Below are positions 1 to 5,562 of a DNA stretch of 9,145 nucleotides, piece after piece. Position 1 is the first letter of the stretch, and each line of letters starts with the position of its first letter. A program made the translations under genes and the position numbers. This DNA is from Candidatus Nomurabacteria bacterium. Lineage in GTDB: Bacteria; Patescibacteriota; Minisyncoccia; Phycocordibacterales; UBA2100. The DNA lies in assembly GCA_943359705.1 (NCBI GenBank), contig CALRIB010000029.1:1-9145 (forward strand), in the 5' to 3' direction. The notes beneath the pieces are model-generated. The model was given only the letters and a program-made list of their open reading frames with translations, was not told the origin of the DNA and searched no databases.

Positions 1-312
1 GAAGTAGTGCCCACGATAGGTGCCGCTTTTTTCGAGTGCTGCGAGGTCTGCATCCGAGGCGACTACGGCGAGATATTGCTTGTCGCGCTCAGGATTGCGG
101 CAGATGCCGCACAGTTTTTCGGCCCCACCAAAAAAACGCATGCACTCCGCGCACTGATGCACCGAGCCGCCGAGTTCACCGATGAGTTCGGCAAGCTCGC
201 GCCTGAGCGCAGGGGACGAGCGCAAAAGAAATTGCACAAATCGTTCCGCCTGACGCGGACCGATGCCGGGGAATCGTTCAAAAAAGGCAATAAGTCGCGC
301 AATCGCATCCAT
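1..312 (-). CDS. recR: Recombination mediator protein RecR, N-terminal 104 residues (3' end lies outside the window)
   Basis: RecR works with RecF/RecO to load RecA on gapped or damaged single-stranded DNA in the cytoplasm. Starting from the ATG at 312, the reading frame stays open to the window edge. Residues 14-21 (FPGIGPRQ) are the helix-hairpin-helix, followed by a helix with the usual AxRxxxxLL-like pattern. A four-cysteine zinc site is complete at Cys54, Cys57, Cys68 and Cys71. The start of the Toprim domain follows, with the family signature ExSGTYRGHY at about 94-103. The conserved acid that normally follows the first Toprim strand (VVE) reads VVA here (Ala85). The gene lies 78 bp downstream of dnaB on the same strand. 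It has no SD; a TAGACT hexamer ends 7 nt before the ATG. Identification is firm; the C-terminal half cannot be judged. Confidence 0.93.
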   Translation of the reverse strand, partial: MDAIARLIAFFERFPGIGPRQAERFVQFLLRSSPALRRELAELIGELGGSVHQCAECMRFFGGAEKLCGICRNPERDKQYLAVVASDADLAALEKSGTYRGHYF

Positions 313-319
313 GGGGACC

Positions 320-325
320 AGTCTA
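320..325 (-). promoter_or_regulatory. -10-like hexamer TAGACT in front of recR
   Basis: On the minus strand TAGACT is followed by 7 nt (GGTCCCC) and the recR ATG. This is one nucleotide longer than the spacing seen at most genes here, and would give a transcript starting at or next to the start codon. It directly abuts the heptad repeat array. Function is inferred from the recurring pattern only. Confidence 0.4.
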
Positions 326-388
326 TAGTGAATAGTGCGTAGTGAGTAGTGGAACACCTAATCACTCACCACCAATCACTACTCACTG
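326..388. repeat. Inverted array of degenerate heptanucleotide repeats (TAGTGNN) between dnaB and recR
   Basis: Four consecutive units read TAGTGAA, TAGTGCG, TAGTGAG, TAGTGGA on the plus strand (326-353). Facing them on the minus strand are CAGTGAG (388-382), TAGTGAT (381-375), the degenerate TGGTGGT (374-368), GAGTGAT (367-361) and a decayed fifth unit. The two halves form a perfect 11-bp inverted repeat (341-351 with 377-387) around a 25-nt loop. It fills almost the whole intergenic space, so dnaB-recR mRNA would carry a stem-loop here. There is no T-tract, so it does not look like an intrinsic terminator. It resembles short intergenic heptamer repeats known from other bacteria, such as cyanobacterial STRRs; that link is analogy only. 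Confidence 0.75.
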
Positions 389-390
389 CT

Positions 391-1776
391 TTAGAACGGT
401 CTCTCGGTTTCTTCGACTTGCGCCTGCGGCGTGAAGTCGCCGAAGTCGCTGTTCTCGATGGAGACGAAGGTGGTTTTTTCTTCGTCGAAGCGAAGTTCTA
501 TCTTACCGGTCGGGCCGTTGCGGTGTTTTTCGATAAGGATCTCGGCGATACCGGGGCGATCGGAGTTGTCGTTCATCTTGTCGTCCCGGTGGATGAACAT
601 AACGACGTCGGCATCCTGCTCAATAGAACCGGAGTCTCGAAGGTCGGAGAGGCGCGGGCGGCCGCGGCGCTGCTCGACGGCGCGGGAGAGCTGTGAGAGC
701 GCGAGCACGGGCACTTCAAGTTCGCGAGCCATCGCTTTGAGCGACCGCGAAATTTCCGTAGTTTGCTGCACGAGGTTGTCGGTCTGCCGTGAATTCGTCG
801 GGGTGATGAGTTGCAAATAGTCCACGATGATAAGGCCGAGATTCTTTTCCATTTTGAGTCGGCGGCCAACACTGCGCATCTGGAGAACGGTGGATGATGG
901 TTTGTCGTCGATGTAAATAGGCGCCTCTGAAAGCACTCCCATCGCTTCCTGCAAGCGGCCAAACTCCTCCTCGGTCTTCACTTTACCCGTGCGGAGTTTC
1001 CACGAGTTGACACCGGCTTGCGCGGCAAGCATGCGGTCGACGAGCTGCTGCGAACTCATTTCGAGGGAGAAGATACCGGTCGCGGTGCCGTGCTTGGTGG
1101 CGGTATGGCGGGCGATATCGAGCGCGAGCGCGGTTTTACCCATACTCGGACGCGCAGCTAGGATGATGAGGTCGGATTTTTGGAAACCGGCGAGCATATT
1201 GTCGAGTTGAGGGAAGCCCGTAGGAATGCCGCGGATAGCCTCGTGCTTTTGCAGGTGTTCCAAACGCTCCCAGGCCTCGGTCAGCTCCTCCTTGATGGCA
1301 TAAAAGCTGCGAAGCATCGGCGCCTGTGACACGGAAAAGATTGCCGACTGCGCTTCGTCGAGAATTTCCTCGATTTCACGGTCTTCCTGGAAGCCCAGCT
1401 GGTTGATTTTTGCCGCCGCGTCGATGAGTGAGCGATGCACGAATTTTGTTTGCACTCCTTCCGCGTAATGTCGAGCGCTACCGGGTGAAGCGGCGGCACC
1501 GGCGAGTTCGGAGAGGTAAGCGGCTCCGCCGATTTCCTGCAATTGTTTTCGCTCCTTCAATTTACTCGAAACGGTAACGACATCGATAGGCTCGCCCTTC
1601 GCGTGGAGACTGACCATGGCATCGTAGATGGTGCGGTGCTTGCCGGCATAAAAAGAGTCGATGCCGACGAGATCCGAAACTTCGTACATCGCGTCTTGGC
1701 TCAGCATGAGTGCGCCAAGCAGGGCTCGTTCCATCTCGATGTCCTGCGGGGGAAGCGGCGGGCCTTTTTGCGACAT
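391..1776 (-). CDS. dnaB: Replicative DNA helicase DnaB
   Basis: Hexameric 5'-3' helicase that unwinds DNA ahead of the replication fork and recruits primase. The 461-residue length is normal for the family. The N-terminal primase-interacting helical domain spans about 8-110 (starting PPQDIEMERALLGAL), a linker follows, and the RecA-like ATPase starts near 183 (GIPTGFPQLD). Walker A is ARPSMGKT (208-215), SLEM lies at 237-240, Walker B is LIIVDY with Asp319, and the SQLSRAVEQR segment (361-370) and the KHRNGPTG arginine-finger region with Arg419 are present. No intein interrupts the usual insertion points. The C-terminal tail after about 440 is acidic and variable, as usual. No SD precedes the ATG; an extended -10 (TGG-TAGCAT) ends 6 nt upstream, which supports this start. 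It is divergent from the regulator at 1945. Confidence 0.98.
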   Translation of the reverse strand: MSQKGPPLPPQDIEMERALLGALMLSQDAMYEVSDLVGIDSFYAGKHRTIYDAMVSLHAKGEPIDVVTVSSKLKERKQLQEIGGAAYLSELAGAAASPGSARHYAEGVQTKFVHRSLIDAAAKINQLGFQEDREIEEILDEAQSAIFSVSQAPMLRSFYAIKEELTEAWERLEHLQKHEAIRGIPTGFPQLDNMLAGFQKSDLIILAARPSMGKTALALDIARHTATKHGTATGIFSLEMSSQQLVDRMLAAQAGVNSWKLRTGKVKTEEEFGRLQEAMGVLSEAPIYIDDKPSSTVLQMRSVGRRLKMEKNLGLIIVDYLQLITPTNSRQTDNLVQQTTEISRSLKAMARELEVPVLALSQLSRAVEQRRGRPRLSDLRDSGSIEQDADVVMFIHRDDKMNDNSDRPGIAEILIEKHRNGPTGKIELRFDEEKTTFVSIENSDFGDFTPQAQVEETERPF

Positions 1777-1782
1777 CTTTTG

Positions 1783-1791
1783 ATGCTACCA
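1783..1791 (-). promoter_or_regulatory. Extended -10 (TGG-TAGCAT) immediately upstream of dnaB
   Basis: On the minus strand TGG (1791-1789) and TAGCAT (1788-1783) are followed by CAAAAG and the dnaB ATG at 1776. The TG dinucleotide one base before the hexamer is the classic extended -10 element, which can substitute for a -35 box; no good -35 is visible. The predicted start of transcription coincides with the start codon. Confidence 0.55.
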
Positions 1792-1875
1792 CGGTGCGGA
1801 GTTCGCATTCGTGAAGTCGGGCGCGATGAAATGGGGAGAAAAAGGGGAAAAGGGACTTATCCGAACCGGCTAGAT

Positions 1876-1904
1876 TTGACAGCCTTCTTCATCCTTGATA
1901 TAAC
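1876..1904 (+). promoter_or_regulatory. Sigma70-type promoter P1 upstream of the sigma4/HARE regulator
   Basis: TTGACA at 1876-1881 is a perfect -35 box. After 17 nt comes TATAAC at 1899-1904, five of six consensus bases. Transcription would begin near 1911, giving a leader of about 34 nt to the ATG at 1945. The -10 overlaps the -35 of P2 by two bases, so the two promoters cannot be occupied at once. Confidence 0.65.
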
Positions 1905-1923
1905 GCACAACATAGGTTATACT
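1895..1923 (+). promoter_or_regulatory. Sigma70-type promoter P2 upstream of the sigma4/HARE regulator
   Basis: TTGATA at 1895-1900 and TATACT at 1918-1923 are separated by exactly 17 nt. Transcription would begin near 1930, leaving a 15-nt leader without an SD before the ATG at 1945. The match at both boxes and the ideal spacing are better than anything else in the window. Confidence 0.7.
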
Positions 1924-1944
1924 ACACGTCAAATACCACTATAT

Positions 1945-2967
1945 ATGTTGTCTTTTCAGCCAAAAAACGTCACCAAAGAGCTCCTTGCGGGGCTACCTGA
2001 GCGTTCCCGAAAAGTGCTCACCGACCGTTTCGGCCTCTCGCCGAAGGGTGAAAGTCGCACGCTTGACGCTATCGGCCAGGAGTACGGCATCACCCGCGAG
2101 CGCATCCGCCAGATAGAAAATCACTCGGTTGCGGTCGTCCGCGAGTCTGAGAGTTACGCCGCACAAAATCAGAATTGGGAAGATTTGAAGCGCGCGCTCG
2201 GTACACTCGGCGGTGTCGTCGCGGAGGAAGTAATTCTCGAACACGTCCCGAAAAACGAAGCAGACCGCAATCACGTACTTTTTCTTCTCACCGTCGGCCA
2301 TCATTTCAACGACCGCCGAGAGGACGCTGATTTTAAAACTCGTTGGCACGTGGATGAGGCACTCGCCGACTCCGTGGAGCGCGCACTCTCGAATCTCTAC
2401 GAATCGATTGAGGCGAGCAAGCTCACACCCGAAGAAGAGTTCGTCGAACAGTTCGCAAAATTTCTCAAGCAGGAGGGCGTCAAGAACCGTCCGCCCGAGC
2501 AAATGACGCGCTGGCTTCTGATTTCGAAGCGTATCGGCAAAAACCCGCTCGGCGAGTGGGGAAGGATGGAAAGCCCGCACGTGCGCATCAAGAATACGCG
2601 CGACTTCGCATACCTCACGCTGAAGCGCCACGGTTCTCCGATGCACTTCATTGAAGTCGCTAAGGGCATCGAAAAGCTTTTCGGCCGTGAAGCTCACCCG
2701 GCGACGACCCACAACGAACTTATCAAAGACAGTCGTTTCGTGCTCGTCGGTCGCGGACTCTACGCGCTCAAAGAATGGGGCTACGAGCCGGGAGTTGTGC
2801 GTGATGTCATCAAAGGAATCGTCGAACGCGAAGGTCCGCTTTCTCGCGAGGACATCATCGAACGCGTGAAGCGTGAACGATACGTCAAAGACGCGACCAT
2901 CGCGGTCAACCTCCAGAATCCGATGTTCGCTCGTCTTCCCGACGGCCGATACGCTTTGGCAAAGTAA
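1945..2967 (+). CDS. Sigma-70 region 4-like / HARE-HTH transcriptional regulator without sigma core domains
   Basis: A 340-residue cytoplasmic protein. Residues 17-60 are a sigma-70 region 4 helix-turn-helix: LPERSRKVLTDRFGL, then an inserted loop, then TLDAIGQEYGITRERIRQIE, the segment that in sigma factors reads the -35 box. Region 2, needed for -10 melting, is absent, so this is not a complete sigma factor. Residues about 220-280 (GSPMHFIEVAKGIEKLF ... FVLVGRGLYALKEWGY) fit a HARE-HTH winged helix, as in the RNA polymerase delta subunit; 283-340 looks like a further winged helix ending DGRYALAK, and about 77-150 may be a degenerate one. The frame stays open upstream to 1543, but that part overlaps dnaB antisense; the start at 1945 follows two strong promoters. 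An RNA-polymerase-associated role is inferred; the target is unknown. Confidence 0.85.
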   Translation: MLSFQPKNVTKELLAGLPERSRKVLTDRFGLSPKGESRTLDAIGQEYGITRERIRQIENHSVAVVRESESYAAQNQNWEDLKRALGTLGGVVAEEVILEHVPKNEADRNHVLFLLTVGHHFNDRREDADFKTRWHVDEALADSVERALSNLYESIEASKLTPEEEFVEQFAKFLKQEGVKNRPPEQMTRWLLISKRIGKNPLGEWGRMESPHVRIKNTRDFAYLTLKRHGSPMHFIEVAKGIEKLFGREAHPATTHNELIKDSRFVLVGRGLYALKEWGYEPGVVRDVIKGIVEREGPLSREDIIERVKRERYVKDATIAVNLQNPMFARLPDGRYALAK

Positions 2968-2989
2968 CATTTTGCGAAGATAGTCACAG

Positions 2990-3011
2990 AGCCCGCGAAA
3001 GCGGGCTTTTT
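2990..3011 (+). terminator. Intrinsic terminator after the sigma4/HARE regulator
   Basis: A perfect 7-bp stem, AGCCCGC (2990-2996) with GCGGGCT (3001-3007), is closed by a GAAA tetraloop and runs directly into five T residues (3007-3011). It lies 22 nt after the stop codon and insulates the next gene, whose -10 lies 17 bp further on. Confidence 0.92.
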
Positions 3012-3024
3012 GATGCGTCTGAAA

Positions 3025-3033
3025 TGGTAAAAT
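3025..3033 (+). promoter_or_regulatory. Extended -10 (TGG-TAAAAT) upstream of the DUF8128-like gene
   Basis: TGG (3025-3027) plus TAAAAT (3028-3033) ends 6 nt before the ATG at 3040. No convincing -35 is present, and the terminator sits where it would be expected. Since the upstream terminator is strong, this is the probable own promoter of the gene. Confidence 0.6.
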
Positions 3034-3039
3034 ATCGCG

Positions 3040-4473
3040 ATGGGACATTACATTCCCGGCGATTTGAGTGCCGCATCGGAGAGAGACGCCATCGGCACCA
3101 AAGTCATACGCGGCGTGTTTGAGGAGCTTTTGCATTTCAGTCTGGCGGAGTTCGTCGAGGGCACGGTCGGCAACCTGCTCGGGATATCGCGGGGCGCATT
3201 TCTCATTGCGATGTTTGTCGGCTTGCTTGGAGTGCTCTGGAGCATGATACCCAACCTCCCGCTCTTCGCGTTCGCCTGGATAGTCGGCACCGCACCCCTG
3301 TGGATACTTCCCGCATCGGTCGCCGGCGGATGGAAAGCGTGGTCGTGGTACGTACAGTCGTATTTTATTTCCAACAAAAAGGGTATTTTGCTCGAAGTAA
3401 AAATGCCGCGCGAGCTGGTCAAGTCGCCCCGCGCGATGGAGACGGTGCTTTCCAACCTTTGGATTGACCAGGGCGAGACCACATTCTTCCACCGCAAATG
3501 GAAAGGCCAGGTGCGCCCGATTTTTTCCCTGGAAATCGCATCATTCGGCGGACAGGTGCATTTTTACATCTGGGTCTGGGAAACGCATAAAAAAATTATG
3601 GAAGCCTCGGTGTACGCGCAGTACCCGGAAGTCGAACTCGTGGAGGTCGAGGACTACGCGACGAAATTCATATACGACCCGAAGAAAATCGATTGCTACG
3701 CGCAAGACTACCGCTATGAGCCGCGCAACGATGCGTATCCGATAAAAACCTACATCGAATTCGAACTGGAAAAGGACCCGAAAGAGGAATACAAAATCGA
3801 CCCGCTCGCGGAAATTTTGGAATTCATGGGCAACATCCACCCCGAAGAACAAGTATGGGTACAAATCGTTTTTACCGTCAACAAGGACGTCCGCAAGAAG
3901 CCGGGCGGTAAGTGGTTCGAAACACAAGACCGCTACATCGGGCTCGTTCAGGATGAGACAGTGGCAATTCGTAAGGAAGCGGTGGGCAACGTCATCGGAC
4001 CGGAAAATGAGTGGAAGCGCTCGGTGCGTGTTCAATATTACCGACAGACTGAACAAATTCGCGCGCTTGAACGCAACATGAGTAAGCACCCGTTCAACGT
4101 GGGCGTGCGCGGCGTGTATATCGCCGAAAAGGAAGTCTTCAGCTCGCAGCACATCTTTGCCGTGAAGTGGCTGATGCGCCCGTTCGGCAATCCGCAATTC
4201 ATGAATCAGCTGCGTCCGCGTCGCTGGCACACACCCTTCGACTACCCGCACCAAGACCTCTGGGATATGCGATGGGACCTGCACTCGCGGCGTTTTTTCG
4301 ACTGCTACCGTCGTCGTGCTCATTTCTACTCTCCGTATGTCCTTCCGCACAACATGATGAGCACGGAAGTCATCGCGACACTCTGGCATCCGCCGGCAAG
4401 CGCTATCAAGACGCCCGGCATCGAGCGCATTCCAGCCAAAAAAGCGTCACCGCCGCCGAATTTGCCCACATAG
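3040..4473 (+). CDS. Patescibacterial membrane protein (DUF8128-like), conjugation/type IV secretion-like family
   Basis: A 477-residue protein with a short cytoplasmic N-terminus, two hydrophobic segments at about 52-70 and 74-93, and a large soluble part. Segments such as VKMPRELVKSPRAMETVL (120-137) and EIASFGGQVHFYIWVWE (165-181), followed by EASVYAQYPEVELVEVEDYA, match a family widespread in CPR genomes. The C-terminus (ELATIWHFP-like MSTEVIATLWHPP, then KTPGIERIPAKKASPPPNLP) resembles the junction before the ATPase module in CPR TraG/VirD4-like proteins. No Walker A or B motif is present, and no ATPase gene lies next to it. A role as membrane-bound partner of a DNA- or protein-transfer ATPase is inference from family context. 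Start chosen from the -10 spacing; no SD. The stop TAG forms the first bases of the mltG -10 element. Confidence 0.8.
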   Translation: MGHYIPGDLSAASERDAIGTKVIRGVFEELLHFSLAEFVEGTVGNLLGISRGAFLIAMFVGLLGVLWSMIPNLPLFAFAWIVGTAPLWILPASVAGGWKAWSWYVQSYFISNKKGILLEVKMPRELVKSPRAMETVLSNLWIDQGETTFFHRKWKGQVRPIFSLEIASFGGQVHFYIWVWETHKKIMEASVYAQYPEVELVEVEDYATKFIYDPKKIDCYAQDYRYEPRNDAYPIKTYIEFELEKDPKEEYKIDPLAEILEFMGNIHPEEQVWVQIVFTVNKDVRKKPGGKWFETQDRYIGLVQDETVAIRKEAVGNVIGPENEWKRSVRVQYYRQTEQIRALERNMSKHPFNVGVRGVYIAEKEVFSSQHIFAVKWLMRPFGNPQFMNQLRPRRWHTPFDYPHQDLWDMRWDLHSRRFFDCYRRRAHFYSPYVLPHNMMSTEVIATLWHPPASAIKTPGIERIPAKKASPPPNLPT

Positions 4474-4476
4474 CAT
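4471..4476 (+). promoter_or_regulatory. -10-like hexamer TAGCAT in front of mltG, overlapping the upstream stop codon
   Basis: TAGCAT ends 6 nt (TCTTGC) before the mltG ATG at 4483. Its first three bases are the TAG stop of the preceding gene. It is the same hexamer, at the same distance, as in front of dnaB. No -35 is apparent. Confidence 0.5.
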
Positions 4477-4482
4477 TCTTGC

Positions 4483-5511
4483 ATGCGATTTTCCGGAACA
4501 TTCTTCGAGAAGCTTTTTGAGCGTTTTTTGCAATTTCTCTCCGACGCTGCCGAGCACTGGAGCAAGCACACCAATCGCCGCACAATTCTTACGCTCATCG
4601 TGGGAGGCACCGTTCTGACGTGGAGCTATGTGGCACTCGTGCAACCGCCCGACGATTTTCCGCTCGGTCCGCTCGTTACCGTACCGGAAGGCGCATCTCT
4701 CTCCGAAGCCGCACGCGTGCTTTCGGAGTCGCATGCGATACGAAGTGAGATTGCCTTCAAGAGCTTCGTCAAACTCTCCGGACATGAGGGAGACATTCAT
4801 GCGGGGGACTATCTCTTCAAAGAGCCGCGCGATGTGTTTTCCGTGGCCCGTGCGCTCATCACCGGCGCGTACGGTCTCGAGCCCACACGTATTCGCGTGC
4901 GCGAAGGGGCGACGACAAAAGAAATGGCCGCGTTGTTTGCCGCCAACCTTCAGCGTTTCGATTCCGCACACTTTCTTGCATCGGCGCAACCGCAAGAGGG
5001 CTACTTTTTCCCGGATACGTATTTCTTTTTGCCCAATGCCACCGACAAGCTCGTAGAGGAGACAATGCGCCAGAATTTTGACGAGAAGATTGCGTCCATT
5101 CAGCCGCGCATCGCGAGTTCCACGCACTCACTTGCCGAAATCGTCACTATGGCTTCAATCCTCGAGCGGGAGGCGTACAACACGCAAGACCGGCGGATGA
5201 TTGCGGGGGTTTTGTGGAATCGTCTTGCTAAGGGGATGGCGCTGCAGGTGGACGTAACGTTTGCTTACACTATCGGCAAAGGCACTTTTCAGCTGACGAT
5301 GAAAGACCTGACCAGCGATTCGCCGTACAACACCTACAAATACAAAGGCTTGCCGCCTACAGCCATAGGAAGCCCGTCGCTCGATTCCATCCTCGCAGCG
5401 GTCACACCCATCAAAAGCGACAATTTGTACTTCCTGGCTGACCACCATGGCGTTACTCACTATTGCAAAACCTACGCGTGCCAGTTGGCCAATAAGGCAA
5501 AGTACTTCTAG
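4483..5511 (+). CDS. mltG: Endolytic murein transglycosylase MltG (YceG family)
   Basis: Inner-membrane lytic transglycosylase that cuts nascent glycan strands and limits their length during wall synthesis. The 342 residues comprise a cytoplasmic N-terminus, one transmembrane helix at about 35-52 (ILTLIVGGTVLTWSYVALV), a LysM-like region (VTVPEGASLSEAARVL, 65-80; IRVREGATTKEMAALF, 137-152) and the YceG catalytic domain. The catalytic motif MASILERE (223-230) carries the active-site glutamate, most likely Glu228, and is followed by NRLAKGMALQVDVTFAY, SPYNTYKYKGLPPTAIGSP (280-298) and YFLADHHGVTHYCKT. The usual LQxDPT reads LQVDVT here, so the proline is lost. Its presence implies peptidoglycan and a conventional envelope. 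The start is supported by the upstream -10 spacing; nothing SD-like is visible. Confidence 0.96.
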   Translation: MRFSGTFFEKLFERFLQFLSDAAEHWSKHTNRRTILTLIVGGTVLTWSYVALVQPPDDFPLGPLVTVPEGASLSEAARVLSESHAIRSEIAFKSFVKLSGHEGDIHAGDYLFKEPRDVFSVARALITGAYGLEPTRIRVREGATTKEMAALFAANLQRFDSAHFLASAQPQEGYFFPDTYFFLPNATDKLVEETMRQNFDEKIASIQPRIASSTHSLAEIVTMASILEREAYNTQDRRMIAGVLWNRLAKGMALQVDVTFAYTIGKGTFQLTMKDLTSDSPYNTYKYKGLPPTAIGSPSLDSILAAVTPIKSDNLYFLADHHGVTHYCKTYACQLANKAKYF

Positions 5512-5551
5512 GGATACATCTTATAAGTTGCGGCGCCGACGATTTCTTTGT

Positions 5552-5557
5552 TAGTGT
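5552..5557 (+). promoter_or_regulatory. Weak -10-like hexamer TAGTGT in front of mnmA
   Basis: TAGTGT ends 5 nt before the mnmA ATG at 5563. Only the T, A and final T match consensus. TTGCGG at 5528-5533, 18 nt upstream, could act as a poor -35. It fits the start-proximal pattern but is the weakest example in the window. Confidence 0.35.
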
Positions 5558-5562
5558 GAGCA

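Noticed and set aside
326..388. Repeats considered as a CRISPR array
   Set aside because: Units are 7 bp with no spacers, only about eight copies in inverted orientation, and no cas genes nearby.
1543..1944. An upstream ATG at 1543 would extend the sigma4/HARE protein by 134 residues
   Set aside because: The extension is antisense to the 5' part of dnaB and reads through the promoter region; the ATG at 1945 follows two strong promoters and begins right before the recognisable domain.
1993..3492. A 499-codon open frame on the minus strand
   Set aside because: It lies antisense to two well-supported plus-strand genes and across a strong intrinsic terminator, and its translation shows no domain. 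Long antisense frames are expected opposite GC-rich coding sequence.
3541..4389. A 282-codon minus-strand frame inside the DUF8128-like gene
   Set aside because: Low-complexity, Val/Phe/Arg-rich translation typical of an antisense shadow, and no start signal.
5512..5562. Self-complementary CGGCGCCG (5531-5538) as a terminator after mltG
   Set aside because: An 8-bp perfect palindrome leaves no loop and is not followed by a T-tract.
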